DNA of 64,000 bases from Candidatus Polarisedimenticolia bacterium. GTDB taxonomy: Bacteria > Acidobacteriota > Polarisedimenticolia > Gp22-AA2. Where the stretch lies: positions 1 through 64,000 of the forward strand of contig DASYUH010000007.1 in NCBI GenBank assembly GCA_036001465.1, written 5' to 3'. Positions 35,718-46,357 of the stretch are shown here, in pieces. Position numbers and translations under genes: made by a program. Each line of letters begins with the position of its first letter. Position 1 is the first letter of the stretch. The notes under the pieces are model-generated. The model made no database searches. It was not told where the DNA came from and saw only the letters and a program-made list of their open reading frames with translations.

Positions 35718-36479
35718 CTATCCGATCTCCAGGTTCCAGCCCCTGACCTGGTCCATCACCTTGTGGTTGGTGAGATCCAGGTGCAGCGGGGTGACCGAGA
35801 TGTAGCCATCCTCCAGGGCCGCGAAATCGCTCCGGGGGTCGTCTTCCCACTCGGCCGACTGGCCGCCGATCCAGTAGTAGACACGCCCCTTCGGATCCAG
35901 GCGTTCGATCACCCCGCCCGGGTAGAGCCGCTTTCCCTGATGCGTGATCCGCACGCCGCGCGGGCGCCGCCTCGGAACATTGACGTTCAGGAGCGTGTCG
36001 GGCGGCATGCCGCGCTCCAGCACCTCATCGGCCAGCCGTCGAGCGAAGCGCGCCCCCGCCTCGAAGTCAACCGGCGCTCCTTCCCCGAACTCCTGGGAGA
36101 TGGCGAACGCGGGCAGGGCCATGAGCGTGGCCTCGAAGGCGGCCGAGACGGTTCCCGAGTACGTGATGTCGTCTCCCAGGTTGTAGCCCCGGTTGATGCC
36201 GCTCACCACGATCCTCGGGCGCGCCTCATCCTTCAGGATCGTGTGCACCGCCAGGTACACGCAGTCCGTCGGCGTCCCCTGGACCACGAATTGGCGGGGG
36301 GCCCGCTTGTGGAAACGGAGCGGGTGGTTCAGCGTCAGGGCGTGTCCCTGGCCGCTCTGCTCGCGGTCGGGCGCGACGACCCACACGGTCCCGAGCGACT
36401 CGAGGCTCGCTTCGAGCGCCTTCAACCCTTCGGCGCCGTAGCCGTCGTCGTTCGTGATCAGGATATTGACGGGCTCCAT
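35718..36479 (-). CDS. surE: 5'/3'-nucleotidase SurE
   Basis: Metal-dependent phosphatase for nucleoside monophosphates, linked to stress survival. The 253 residues start MEPVNILITNDDGYGAEG (metal-binding Asp pair) and contain VVAPDREQSGQGHALTL and VVSGINRGYNLGDDITYSGT. It heads surE-dedA-rnd. Confidence 0.95.
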   Translation of the reverse strand: MEPVNILITNDDGYGAEGLKALEASLESLGTVWVVAPDREQSGQGHALTLNHPLRFHKRAPRQFVVQGTPTDCVYLAVHTILKDEARPRIVVSGINRGYNLGDDITYSGTVSAAFEATLMALPAFAISQEFGEGAPVDFEAGARFARRLADEVLERGMPPDTLLNVNVPRRRPRGVRITHQGKRLYPGGVIERLDPKGRVYYWIGGQSAEWEDDPRSDFAALEDGYISVTPLHLDLTNHKVMDQVRGWNLEIG

Positions 36480-36593
36480 GCGGCCCCGTGACGCCTCCGG
36501 GCCATCGTATCGCCGCGGCCCGCACCGGACCCGGGCGGGCCGCGGCGCCTTCGCGCGGCATTCCGCCCCGGTCCACGCCGACTTGATCTGGAT

Positions 36594-36670
36594 TGGTCGG
36601 GGCGACTGGATTTGAACCAGCGACCACCTGCACCCCAAGCAGGTGCGCTACCAGGCTGCGCTACGCCCCG
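36594..36670 (-). tRNA. tRNA-Pro (anticodon GGG)
   Basis: 77-nt cloverleaf: acceptor CGGGGCG with CGCCCCG, encoded CCA. The anticodon loop TTGGGGT on the CCTGC/GCAGG stem gives GGG. Positions 36640-36671 (32 bases) are identical to part of the element's attachment repeat. Confidence 0.97.
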
Positions 36671-36729
36671 AAATGTCCACCGTGCCGCGCACCGCCCGAT
36701 CCTCCGGGTGGGGGCGCGAAAGAACGGTC

Positions 36730-36759
36730 ATTGTAGGCGTGGCTCCGCGCGGGCGTCAA
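36730..36759 (-). promoter_or_regulatory. tRNA-Pro(GGG) promoter
   Basis: TTGACG (36754-36759) and TACAAT (36730-36735) with an 18-base spacer, about 60 bases before the tRNA 5' end. Confidence 0.7.
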
Positions 36760-36834
36760 GCGGATGCGGCGAGGCGCGGCGACCCTCACCGCGGTCGTTC
36801 GACCGACGAACCGTCCGAAACGCGCCGGGCGCGG

Positions 36835-36862
36835 TTGCGAAGCCGCCATCGATCCCTATATT
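36835..36862 (+). promoter_or_regulatory. Probable yfiR-TonB receptor promoter
   Basis: TTGCGA (36835-36840) and TATATT (36857-36862) with a 16-base spacer, about 65 bases before the YfiR-like start. Confidence 0.5.
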
Positions 36863-36928
36863 TGAGCATGGCCAGGCGCCGATACGATTGTGTGATCCGC
36901 CCGGACACCACCGGGCCGGAGACCGCGC

Positions 36929-37543
36929 ATGCACCAGGGCGAGCCGACCGGCTCGAGTCGCCGACGTTTCCGCGTCCCTTCGCGCGGGCCGTCCTCCGTG
37001 GTTCTTCTCCTGGCTCTCTTCGCCCTGTCCTCTTTTCCGGCGGCTCAGGAGTCCTCGGCGGACCTTGAGCACCAGGTCAAGGCCGCATTTCTCTACAACT
37101 TCGCCCGATTCGTCGAGTGGCCGCCTGACACGCCGTCGGGCGAGGCCTCGTTCGTCATCGGCATCCTGGGCTCCGACGCCACCAGCCTCGCCCTGGAGGA
37201 GACCGTGCAGGGCAAGTCGGTCGGCGGCAGGACCATCCGCGTGCGCCCTGTGAAGACCCAGGAGGAAGCCACCCAGTGCCACATGCTCTTCGTCGGATCG
37301 GAGACCCCCGACCGGCTGGCCCGCCTTCTCAAGGCCGTGCGCGGCTCGGCGGTCCTCACGGTCGGGGACAGCGACACCTTCGCCCGCGAGGGCGGCATCG
37401 TCAACTTCGTCATGCAGGACCACCACGTGCGTTTCGCCGTGAACACCGACGCAGCCGAGCGCGCCGGACTGAAGATCAGCTCCAAGCTCTTGCAGCTCGC
37501 CATCATCGTCCACGATGAACAAGGCCGGGAGGAAACCAAATGA
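36929..37543 (+). CDS. YfiR family periplasmic protein (DUF4154)
   Basis: 204 residues with a signal peptide (VVLLLALFALSSFPAAQ). The YfiR hallmark QVKAAFLYNFARFVEWP follows, then ILGSDATSLALEE and a C-terminal AGLKISSKLLQLA. In Pseudomonas YfiR restrains a diguanylate cyclase from the periplasm. No YfiN-like cyclase is next to it here; it is coupled to a TonB receptor by an ATGA overlap. Confidence 0.88.
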   Translation: MHQGEPTGSSRRRFRVPSRGPSSVVLLLALFALSSFPAAQESSADLEHQVKAAFLYNFARFVEWPPDTPSGEASFVIGILGSDATSLALEETVQGKSVGGRTIRVRPVKTQEEATQCHMLFVGSETPDRLARLLKAVRGSAVLTVGDSDTFAREGGIVNFVMQDHHVRFAVNTDAAERAGLKISSKLLQLAIIVHDEQGREETK

Positions 37544-39534
37544 ACACGTCCAGGATGAATCGAATCGTGTCGTGCGCCAGGTCCGTGCTGCTGGCCCTCG
37601 CGTGCCTCCTCGTCCCGTCCGGGGCGGAGGCGCAGGACCTTCCCGAGGACCTCACCCAGCTGCCCCTCGAGCAGCTGATGGCCATCGACGTGGTCTACGG
37701 CGCGTCGAAGCACGACCAGAGAACCACCGAGGCGCCGTCCTCGGTGAGCGTCGTCACGGCCGCCGACATCGAGCGGTACGGCTACCGCACCCTCGCGGAC
37801 GTCCTGCGCAGCGTGCACGGCTTCTATTCCACCTACGACAGGAACTACACATACGTGGGGATCCGCGGCTTCAGCCGACCCTCCGATTACAACAGCCGGT
37901 TCCTGCTGCTCGTCGACGGCCACCGCGTTAACGACAATTTCTACGGCAGCGGCTACATCGGTCCCGAGGGGCTCATCGACCTGGATCTCGTCGATCGCGT
38001 CGAGGTGATCCGCGGGCCGAGCTCCTCGCTGTACGGCACCAGCGCCTTCTTCGCGGTGGTGAACGTCATCACGCGCATGGAGCCGGACGTTCCCCGGCTC
38101 CAGTTCAGCGGCCTGGGGGCGAGCTACGGCACGCCCGCGGGGCGGGTCACCTTCGCGCACGCCTTCGAGGACGGGCCGAAGTTCCTCGTGTCCGGCTCCG
38201 CGTTCCGCAGCGATGGCCAGCGCCTGTTCTACAAGGAGTACGACGACCCGCTGAGCAACAACGGCGTCACGCAGCACAGCGACGACGAGAGGAACTACCG
38301 TCTCTTTTCAACCATGACGTTCCGTGATTTCACCGTCCAGCTTGCCGCCAACAGCCGGGAGAAGGGGATCCCGACGGGCGCCTACGGCACTCCATTCAAC
38401 GACCCCGGGGCCCGGACGGTGGACGACCGGAGCTATCTGGACGTCAAGTACGACCATGCGTTCGCCGGAGGGACGGGCGTGCAGGCGCGCGTCTACGTGG
38501 ACCGGTACTACTACCGGGGGGACTATCCGTACTACTCCCCCTACCCGACCATCATCCGTTACCGGGAGCACTCCTGGGGGGACTGGTGGGGCACCGAGGC
38601 CAAGGTCATGATGAAGGCGGGAACGCGGCAGACGGTGACTGCCGGGATGGAATTCCGCGACAACCTGAAGCAGCACTTCCGCTGGAAGAACGTCGATCCC
38701 GGCCCGCTGGATTTCGACTCGCAGCGAAGCTCCCGCGAGGGAGGCCTGTACTTCCAGGATGAAATGAAGGTCTCGGACCAGGTCGCCGTCAGCGTGGGCG
38801 TGCGCCATGATCACTACGAGACCTTCGGGGGCTCGACCCACCCGAGGGCGGCGCTGATCCTCATGCCCTTCGAGCGCACGGCGCTGAAGCTCCTCTACGG
38901 AAGCGCCTTCCGAGCGCCAGTGGTGTACGAGCTTTACTACGGCTCGCACGCCAACCCCGACCTGAAGCCGGAATCGATCCGGACGTTCGAGGTGGTCCTC
39001 GAGCAGTACGCCCTGGGGAACCTGCGCCTGACCGGCTCCGCCTACTACTACGCGATCGACGACCTGGTGAGCGTGGACACGGTCTCCAATCTCTTCGAGA
39101 ACATCGACGAGGTCACCGCCAAGGGGGTCGAGCTCGAGGTGGCGAAGCGTTTCAAGAACGGCTTCGAGGTGACCTACAGCTCCACGCTCCAGGAGAACCG
39201 CGACCAGGGGACGGATCGCATCCTGACCAATTCCCCGCGCCACCTGGCCAAGCTCAATGCCTTTTTCCCGATCAAGAGGGACAAACTCGGCGTGGGAGCC
39301 GAGGTCCAGTACACCAGCCGGAGACTGACCCTCAGCGGCAACGACGCGCCGGGCTTCGCGGTCGCCAACCTGACGTTTCTGAGCCGGCAGCTCGCGAAGG
39401 GGCTCGATCTTTCCGCCAGCGTCTACAACGTCTTCGACAAGAAATACGGGGACCCCGGCGGACCCCAGCACCTTCAGGATGTCATCGAGCAGGACGGCCG
39501 GAGCTTCCGCCTGAAGTTCACCTGGGGCTTCTGA
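37540..39534 (+). CDS. TonB-dependent outer-membrane receptor
   Basis: 664 residues: signal peptide ending GAEAQ, a short lead (DLTQLPLEQLMAIDVVYG), then a plug domain (EAPSSVSVVTAADIERYGYR, VEVIRGPSSSLYG) and a 22-strand-type barrel that ends in a C-terminal Phe (FRLKFTWGF). The lead with LEQLMAIDV is typical of receptors paired with YfiR-like or sensor proteins. The ligand is unknown; no siderophore or cobalamin signal is visible upstream. Confidence 0.92.
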   Translation: MNTSRMNRIVSCARSVLLALACLLVPSGAEAQDLPEDLTQLPLEQLMAIDVVYGASKHDQRTTEAPSSVSVVTAADIERYGYRTLADVLRSVHGFYSTYDRNYTYVGIRGFSRPSDYNSRFLLLVDGHRVNDNFYGSGYIGPEGLIDLDLVDRVEVIRGPSSSLYGTSAFFAVVNVITRMEPDVPRLQFSGLGASYGTPAGRVTFAHAFEDGPKFLVSGSAFRSDGQRLFYKEYDDPLSNNGVTQHSDDERNYRLFSTMTFRDFTVQLAANSREKGIPTGAYGTPFNDPGARTVDDRSYLDVKYDHAFAGGTGVQARVYVDRYYYRGDYPYYSPYPTIIRYREHSWGDWWGTEAKVMMKAGTRQTVTAGMEFRDNLKQHFRWKNVDPGPLDFDSQRSSREGGLYFQDEMKVSDQVAVSVGVRHDHYETFGGSTHPRAALILMPFERTALKLLYGSAFRAPVVYELYYGSHANPDLKPESIRTFEVVLEQYALGNLRLTGSAYYYAIDDLVSVDTVSNLFENIDEVTAKGVELEVAKRFKNGFEVTYSSTLQENRDQGTDRILTNSPRHLAKLNAFFPIKRDKLGVGAEVQYTSRRLTLSGNDAPGFAVANLTFLSRQLAKGLDLSASVYNVFDKKYGDPGGPQHLQDVIEQDGRSFRLKFTWGF

Positions 39535-39570
39535 GACCGGGGCACGACCCGTCATTTCGATCCCCCGCGG

Positions 39571-39600
39571 TTGCCACCGCCTCGGGCGGCTCGCTATAAT
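39571..39600 (+). promoter_or_regulatory. tdh-kbl promoter
   Basis: TTGCCA (39571-39576) and a perfect TATAAT (39595-39600) with an 18-base spacer, about 68 bases before the tdh ATG. Confidence 0.65.
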
Positions 39601-39668
39601 CCGCGCGTCCGGCGCGATCCCTCGATCGCGCAGTCCCTGGATTCATCTCCCCGCGCCCAGGTTCGAAC

Positions 39669-40808
<1,140 letters not shown>

Positions 40809-40823
40809 AAGGGACGGGGATCC

Positions 40824-42011
40824 ATGAACGGCAGGATGGCGTCGTACCTGGAGGCGGAGGTCGGGGCGCTCAAGGCCAAGGGGATCTTCCGCCGTCCCCG
40901 GGTCCTCGAAACGGCCGCGGGCCCGCGGGTGCGCATGGACGGCCGGGACATCATCCAGCTGTCCTCGAACAACTATCTCGGACTGACCCGGCATCCCAAG
41001 GTCGTGGCGGCCGCCCGCCGCGCCGTGGAGGAGTTTGGCGCCGGGCCGGGCGCGGTGCGCACCATTGCGGGGACCATGTCGCTGCACCTCGAGCTCGAGA
41101 CGCGGCTGGCGCGCTTCAAGTCCACGGAAGCCGCCCTGGTCTTCCAGTCCGGGTACACCGCGAACGTCGGGGTCGTCTCGACCCTGATGCAGGAGGGGGA
41201 TCTCATCGTCTCCGACGAGCTGAACCACGCCAGCATCATCGACGGCTGCAGGCTCTGCAAGGCGGACAGGGCCATCTACCGCCACCTGGACTACGGCCAC
41301 CTGCGCGACATCCTGCAGGCCGCCCGGCGCAAGAGCACGGGCAAGATCCTGGTGGTCGCCGACGGGGTCTTCTCGATGGACGGCGACGTCTCGGATCTCA
41401 AGGCGATCCACGATCTGTGCCGCGAATTCGACGCCATCCCGATGGTGGACGACGCGCATGCCACCGGAGTCCTCGGGACGTCCGGGCGCGGGTCCGTGGA
41501 CCATTTCGGCCTCACCGAGGACTGGGACATCCAGATCGGCACGATGTCCAAGGCGTTCGGCGTGATGGGGGGCTACGTCTGCGGGCCGCGCCTCCTGGCG
41601 GACTTCTACATCCACAAGGCGCGGCCGTTCCTGTTCTCGTCCTCCCACCCGCCCGCCGTCATCGCCGCCTGCAGCGCCGCGGTCGAGGTCATGGAGACCG
41701 AGCCGGAATGGCACGCCAGGCTGTGGGACAACACGCGCTTTTTCAAGGAGGGGCTGCGGCGCCTGGGCTTCAACACCGGCGCCTCCGTGACGCCCATCAC
41801 GCCGGTGATCGTCGGATCCGGCGCGAAGGCGGCCCGCTTCTCGGACGAGCTGTTCGAGGCCGGCGTGTTCGCCCAGGGGATCTACTTCCCGATGGTGGCC
41901 GAGGAGAAATCCCGGCTGCGGACCATCGTCATGGCCACGCACACGCGCCGGGATCTCGAAGAGGCGCTCGGAGCGTTCGAGACGGTCGGCCGGAAGGTCG
42001 GCGTGATCTAG
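40824..42011 (+). CDS. kbl: Glycine C-acetyltransferase (2-amino-3-ketobutyrate CoA ligase)
   Basis: PLP enzyme of the alpha-oxoamine synthase family that splits aminoketobutyrate into glycine and acetyl-CoA. The 395 residues match Kbl length. Motifs: LSSNNYLGLTRHPKV, GTMSLHLELE, MVDDAHATGVLG and the PLP lysine in GTMSKAFGVMGGY. With tdh it completes threonine-to-glycine breakdown. Confidence 0.95.
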   Translation: MNGRMASYLEAEVGALKAKGIFRRPRVLETAAGPRVRMDGRDIIQLSSNNYLGLTRHPKVVAAARRAVEEFGAGPGAVRTIAGTMSLHLELETRLARFKSTEAALVFQSGYTANVGVVSTLMQEGDLIVSDELNHASIIDGCRLCKADRAIYRHLDYGHLRDILQAARRKSTGKILVVADGVFSMDGDVSDLKAIHDLCREFDAIPMVDDAHATGVLGTSGRGSVDHFGLTEDWDIQIGTMSKAFGVMGGYVCGPRLLADFYIHKARPFLFSSSHPPAVIAACSAAVEVMETEPEWHARLWDNTRFFKEGLRRLGFNTGASVTPITPVIVGSGAKAARFSDELFEAGVFAQGIYFPMVAEEKSRLRTIVMATHTRRDLEEALGAFETVGRKVGVI

Positions 42012-42029
42012 CGTCCCGGCACGGGGACG
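42012..42029. terminator. Small hairpin after kbl
   Basis: CGTCCC and GGGACG flank a six-base loop immediately after the kbl stop, in the gap between convergent genes. No T-run. Confidence 0.4.
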
Positions 42030-42052
42030 GCCCTGGCTGCCCGCCGTGCCGC

Positions 42053-42952
42053 CTACTGCAGGGGCTCCGCCCGCTCCCCCATGTCCCCTGGGAGCGGCTC
42101 CGGGCTGTTGAAGTACGCGTCCGGAAGGGAGTCGTACACCTCCAGGATGGGGTGGACGATCTTCACGGTCTCCCCCTTGCGGCTCGTCACCTTTTCCGGG
42201 CAGAGGAGGATGCGACCGCGACGGGTCCATCCTTTCCAGTCCCAGACCGTCGGCTCGCTCCCCGGCGGGTCGTCCTGCAGGACGTAGGACCAGCGATCCA
42301 TCAGGTGGGTCCTGCGATTGACGTGCGCCCAGTACCGATCCCCCGGCGTCAGGCCGACACCGGCGAAGGTCAGCTCCACGAGGTCATAGTCCGAGCCGTC
42401 CCGTCTCACGTCCCCCGCGTACCTCAAGCGGACGCCCGGATCCTTCATCTTGTACGGCATGAGCACCCAGTAGGTGTCGTTGATCCAGCTCTCGTACGCC
42501 TCGGTGAGGAGCAGCCGCTCCGCCTCCGGTTCGAAGCGCGCCGGGGCGCGGTCGCGCGGGGATCCCTGCGCCGGCGCCTCGCGCGACAGGCGGTACGCCT
42601 CCCCCGTGCGCGATTCGAGGTCCAGCAGGACGACGAACGGAGTTCCGTCCTTGCCCGTGGCCTGGTAGCGCAGTCGCCCCTCCCAGCGGTCCCACAGGTG
42701 GGTGCGGAACACGGTGCGCCCGGACCGGCGCTCGACGGCAAACGCGAAATGCAGGAAGCGGGTCTGCTCCCAGGCGCGCGGACCGCCCATCGCGGCCAGT
42801 ACCAGATCGGCGATCGCCACGGCGCGCGGGTCGGACTGCGTCGGATCGAAGACCTGGGGCGCCGCCCCCTGTGCGGGCTGCGCCAGGAGGACGGCGAGCA
42901 GGAGGGCCGGCAACGGGTACGCCCTCGGCGTGCGGGCGCGCGGCGAGGTCAC
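42053..42952 (-). CDS. Secreted protein of unknown function
   Basis: 299 residues with a signal peptide ([15 protein letters not shown]). The mature part has [26 protein letters not shown] when taken in pieces and beta-rich repeats ([29 protein letters not shown]). It resembles LolA/LppX-like or DUF6503-type outer-membrane-associated proteins, but I cannot assign a family firmly. The GTG start overlaps the merR stop (GTGA). Confidence 0.65.
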   Translation of the reverse strand: MTSPRARTPRAYPLPALLLAVLLAQPAQGAAPQVFDPTQSDPRAVAIADLVLAAMGGPRAWEQTRFLHFAFAVERRSGRTVFRTHLWDRWEGRLRYQATGKDGTPFVVLLDLESRTGEAYRLSREAPAQGSPRDRAPARFEPEAERLLLTEAYESWINDTYWVLMPYKMKDPGVRLRYAGDVRRDGSDYDLVELTFAGVGLTPGDRYWAHVNRRTHLMDRWSYVLQDDPPGSEPTVWDWKGWTRRGRILLCPEKVTSRKGETVKIVHPILEVYDSLPDAYFNSPEPLPGDMGERAEPLQ

Positions 42953-43365
42953 TTCCTCTCCCGCAGCCGCCGATCGGTCGCCTCCATGATCTCGAGGATC
43001 TCCTCGAGGTTCTGGCTCACCGTGGAGAGCACCGTGCCCAGGGGCCGCACGGGCTCCGGCAGGCGCCCGGGCTCGTCGACCGGGGCCGGATCGAACAGAT
43101 CATCGAGGGCCCCCTGTCCACCGCCCAGGCCGAGCTTCTTGCGGGCGCTGGCGATGGTGAAGCCGTCCTCGTAGAGGAGCCTCTTGATCTGGAGCACGAG
43201 ATCGACGTCTTTCTGTCGATAGAGGCGCTGGCCCGTCCGGCTCTTCCTCGGGGCGAGCTGGGGGAACTCCGATTCCCAGAATCGCAGGACGTACGGCTGC
43301 GTGTCGGTCAACTGGCAGACCTCACCCAGCTTGTAGAGCGTCTTGCGCGGGATGTTGCCGGACAT
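42949..43365 (-). CDS. MerR-family transcriptional regulator
   Basis: 138 residues. The winged-helix DNA-binding domain is at residues ~9-80 ([39 protein letters not shown]). The ESEFPQLAP...RTGQRLYR pattern is that of MerR proteins commonly found near ihf or tRNA genes. A flexible linker precedes a C-terminal helix. No metal-binding cysteines. The target is unknown; it is not an obvious HspR, so its link to the dnaK operator cannot be claimed. Confidence 0.9.
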   Translation of the reverse strand: MSGNIPRKTLYKLGEVCQLTDTQPYVLRFWESEFPQLAPRKSRTGQRLYRQKDVDLVLQIKRLLYEDGFTIASARKKLGLGGGQGALDDLFDPAPVDEPGRLPEPVRPLGTVLSTVSQNLEEILEIMEATDRRLRERK

Positions 43366-43469
43366 GGTCAGGACCCTGTGCGCGGGCCGGCCTGCCCCGC
43401 CGCCGGTTCATGCAACCGGGATTCTCCCACGAAACCCGCGGAATGACTCCTCAAATCTGGGATCCCGTG

Positions 43470-43838
43470 TCAAGGCTCCGGGGCCTTCGGGGCCCGGCCG
43501 TACCGGTCCTCCAGGCGGACGACGTCGTCGAGCTCGGGAGTGCTCACCTCGAACAGCACGCACTCGGTGATCGCCTCCATCCGATGCCGCGTGCCGGGCG
43601 GGAACCGGACGGCGTCCCCCGCCTCGAGCCGGGTCTCCGACTCGGGGCCGTCCGCGCCGGGCTGGACCCTCAGCCGCAGCGATCCCTGGAACAGGTAGAG
43701 GCTCTCGTCCTTGCGTTCGTGGTACTGCAGGCTGAGCGCCTCACCGGCGCGAATCCGGAGAATCTTTCCGGCGTAGCGCTCGGTATGGGCGAAGATGGTC
43801 TCCTCGCCCCACGGCTTCGGCACCCGGCGGATGCTCAC
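43470..43838 (-). CDS. Cupin protein, mannose-6-phosphate isomerase type II-like
   Basis: 122-residue single cupin domain: VPKPWGEETIFAHTERYAGK, then LSLQYHERKDESLYLFQG (metal His/Glu) and VRFPPGTRHRMEAITECVLFEVS. This matches the isomerase half of bifunctional mannose-phosphate enzymes. Its start overlaps the ptsI stop by four bases, so it is the last gene of the PTS operon and may link it to sugar-phosphate metabolism. Confidence 0.82.
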   Translation of the reverse strand: MSIRRVPKPWGEETIFAHTERYAGKILRIRAGEALSLQYHERKDESLYLFQGSLRLRVQPGADGPESETRLEAGDAVRFPPGTRHRMEAITECVLFEVSTPELDDVVRLEDRYGRAPKAPEP

Positions 43839-45634
43839 GACCGCCCCCCCAGGGCGGCCGCGGGTTCCGCCGGCGCCAGGTCGGCCACCCGCTTCCGCGC
43901 CAGGGCCTCGATCTCCGCGGGCGAATCGAGACGCAGGGCCTCTTCGACCAGGGCGCGCGCGTCCGCGAGACGGATGGCCCGGATCACCTGCTTCACCGAG
44001 GGAATGGCCGCGGGGTTCATGCTCAGCTCGGTGACTCCAAGTCCCGCCAGGATGACGGCGGCGACCGGATAGGCCGCCATCTCGCCGCAGACCGACACCC
44101 TTACGCCGGTCTTCGCGGCGGCCTCCACGACCCGACGGATCAGGTGGAGAATCGCCGGGTGCATCGGCTGGTAGAGATACGCGACCGATTCGTTGCCCCG
44201 ATCGATCGCCAGGGTGTACTGAATGAGGTCATTGGTTCCGATGGAGAAGAAATCGACCTCGCGCGCCAGCCGGTCGGCCGTGAGCGCGGCCGCCGGCACC
44301 TCGATCATGATCCCGATCGGCACCTCCGGCTCGAACGGGACCCGCATCACCCGCAGCTCGTCCTTCACCTCGTTCACGATGGCACGGGCGCGCCGGAGCT
44401 CCTCCAGGCCGCTGATCATCGGGAACATCAGGCGCACCTTGCCGTGCGCCGCCGCCCGGAGAACCGCGCGGATCTGCGTGCGGAACAGGTCCTCCCGCCG
44501 GAGGCACAACCGCACGCCCCGAAGCCCGAGGACGGGATTGGGCTCGCGGCGCTCGGGGATGGTGGAGAAGGACTTGTCGCCTCCGAGGTCCAGGGTCCTG
44601 ATGACCACGTCGTGCGGCAGCGCCTTTTCGGCCAGCTCCCTGTAGGCGCGGTAATGCTCCTCCTCGTCCGGGAACCCCGGCGCCCCGCGCAGGTAGAGGA
44701 ATTCGGAGCGATACAGCCCGACTCCTTCAGCGCCGAAGCGGCGGGCCGCCAGCATCTCCTCGACCAGCTCGATGTTGGCCTGCAGGCGCACCCGCGCCCC
44801 CTCCCGCGTGACGGCGGGCTGATCGCGCAGCATCATGAGGTCGAGCTCCCGCTGGGCGAGACGCGAGCGCCGTTCGCGCCAGACGGCGGCGACCTGTTCC
44901 GCGGGGTTCACGAGCAGGCGGCCTTCCGATCCGTCGAGCACCAGAAGGTCGCCCGTGCGAATCCGGGCGCTCGCGTCACGGAGCCCGGCCACCGCCGGGA
45001 TGCCCAGGGCGCTGGCGATGATGGCGGTGTGCGACGTAGGGCCACCGCCGTCGATTGCGAGGCCGATGACGCGCTCGCGGTTGAGGCCGGCGGCATCGGA
45101 GGGACCGAGGGTGGCGCTGACGACGATCACGTCCTCCATCAGCTCCGAGAGGTCGTGCCGCTTCCGGCTGCCGGCCAGGATCGCCTGGACCCGTGCCTCC
45201 ACGTCTTCGATGTCGGTGCCGCGGTCCTTCAGGGCCGGCTCCCCGAGCTGCGCGAAGACCTGCGTGTACCGCCCGACGACCGTGTGGAAGGCCCACTCGG
45301 CGTTCACGTGCTCCCGCAGGATGAGTGCGGCGGTCTCCTGATGCAGCGCGCGGTCCCGGAGTATGAGGATCTGCGCCTCGAAGACGCGGGCATACGCCTC
45401 CCCCGCCTCGTTTCGGACGCGGTCCCGGAGGTGCCGGAGCTGGCGCCAGGCGAGCCGGATCGCACGCTGGAAGCGCGTCACCTCGCCGGCACCCGATGCC
45501 GGGGACAGATCCAGCCGGAAGATGGCCACGTCCGGCCCTTCCAGGACGAGGGCCCTCCCGATGGCGATCCCCGGCGACACCCCGACGCCTCCCAGGGCGA
45601 TCGTCCCGTCCTCCGTTCCCGCCGGCTCCGTCAA
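43835..45634 (-). CDS. ptsI: PTS enzyme I (phosphoenolpyruvate-protein phosphotransferase)
   Basis: Passes phosphate from PEP to HPr. The 599 residues show GVGVSPGIAIGRALVL, the phospho-His at 202 (GGPTSHTAIIA), RTLDLGGDKSF, FFSIGTNDLIQYTLA and the active-site Cys in VSVCGEMAAYP. It overlaps ptsH and the cupin gene by four bases each. Confidence 0.96.
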   Translation of the reverse strand: MTEPAGTEDGTIALGGVGVSPGIAIGRALVLEGPDVAIFRLDLSPASGAGEVTRFQRAIRLAWRQLRHLRDRVRNEAGEAYARVFEAQILILRDRALHQETAALILREHVNAEWAFHTVVGRYTQVFAQLGEPALKDRGTDIEDVEARVQAILAGSRKRHDLSELMEDVIVVSATLGPSDAAGLNRERVIGLAIDGGGPTSHTAIIASALGIPAVAGLRDASARIRTGDLLVLDGSEGRLLVNPAEQVAAVWRERRSRLAQRELDLMMLRDQPAVTREGARVRLQANIELVEEMLAARRFGAEGVGLYRSEFLYLRGAPGFPDEEEHYRAYRELAEKALPHDVVIRTLDLGGDKSFSTIPERREPNPVLGLRGVRLCLRREDLFRTQIRAVLRAAAHGKVRLMFPMISGLEELRRARAIVNEVKDELRVMRVPFEPEVPIGIMIEVPAAALTADRLAREVDFFSIGTNDLIQYTLAIDRGNESVAYLYQPMHPAILHLIRRVVEAAAKTGVRVSVCGEMAAYPVAAVILAGLGVTELSMNPAAIPSVKQVIRAIRLADARALVEEALRLDSPAEIEALARKRVADLAPAEPAAALGGRS

Positions 45635-45900
45635 TGCTCCTCCCCGAACCGGGCCTCCACCAGCTCGATGAGAGAGCGCAGCGCCTCCTTCTCATCCGAG
45701 CCGTCGGCGCTGATCGTCAAGCGCGCGCCCTGCCCCCCGATCAGGGCCAGGAGCCCGAGAATCGACTTGCCGTCTGCGGTGCGTCCGGCGTGCGCCAGGC
45801 GGATCCGGCTCTTGAACCGGCTCGCCACCTGCACGAAGCGCGCCGCGGCCCGCGCGTGCAGGCCGAGGGCGTTTCGCACCACGACCTCCTGTTGCGTCAC
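45631..45900 (-). CDS. ptsH: HPr phosphocarrier protein
   Basis: 89 residues. His15 in NALGLHARAA receives phosphate from enzyme I, and Ser46 in DGKSILGLL is the target of HPr kinase. Both sites are present, matching the upstream hprK. Confidence 0.96.
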   Translation of the reverse strand: MTQQEVVVRNALGLHARAAARFVQVASRFKSRIRLAHAGRTADGKSILGLLALIGGQGARLTISADGSDEKEALRSLIELVEARFGEEH

Positions 45901-45913
45901 GCCGCTCCCCTCC

Positions 45914-46357
45914 TCACGGGCGATCCGCGGGACCGAGGTACTCCGTGGCGATCGCGATCGATCGCTGGCCCTCCTCCTTGATGCGCACCGCCGCCTCCCG
46001 GAGCGCGCACCTGTCCCGGAGGTTCGCGAACTTGATCAGCATCGGCAGGTTCACGCCGGTGACGATTTCGATGCCCTCGCGCAGGAACGCCAGCGTGACA
46101 TTGGTGGCCGTTCCCCCGAACATGTCGGTCAGGATCAGCACGCCGCCGCCGGGATCGACCTCGACGATCGCCTCCTCCACCGCCTTGCGGGCCGCCGGCA
46201 GGGCGTCGTCCCAGCCAATCGTCAGGGCCCTCAGCCCCTCCACCTTGCCGACGATTCGCTCCAGGGCGCGCACCAGCTCGAAGGCCAGCCCCCCATGGGT
46301 AACCACCAGGACGCCGAAGCGTGTCTCCCCCGCCGCTTCGGCCACGAGGTTCGTCAC
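45914..46357 (-). CDS. PTS EIIA, mannose family
   Basis: 147 residues. The Rossmann-like EIIA-Man fold carries the phospho-His at about residue 21 (VLVVTHGGLAFELV) and ILTDMFGGTATNV. No EIIB, EIIC or EIID gene follows, so it is probably a regulatory phosphate acceptor. The first ~12 residues may not be translated. Confidence 0.93.
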   Translation of the reverse strand: MTNLVAEAAGETRFGVLVVTHGGLAFELVRALERIVGKVEGLRALTIGWDDALPAARKAVEEAIVEVDPGGGVLILTDMFGGTATNVTLAFLREGIEIVTGVNLPMLIKFANLRDRCALREAAVRIKEEGQRSIAIATEYLGPADRP

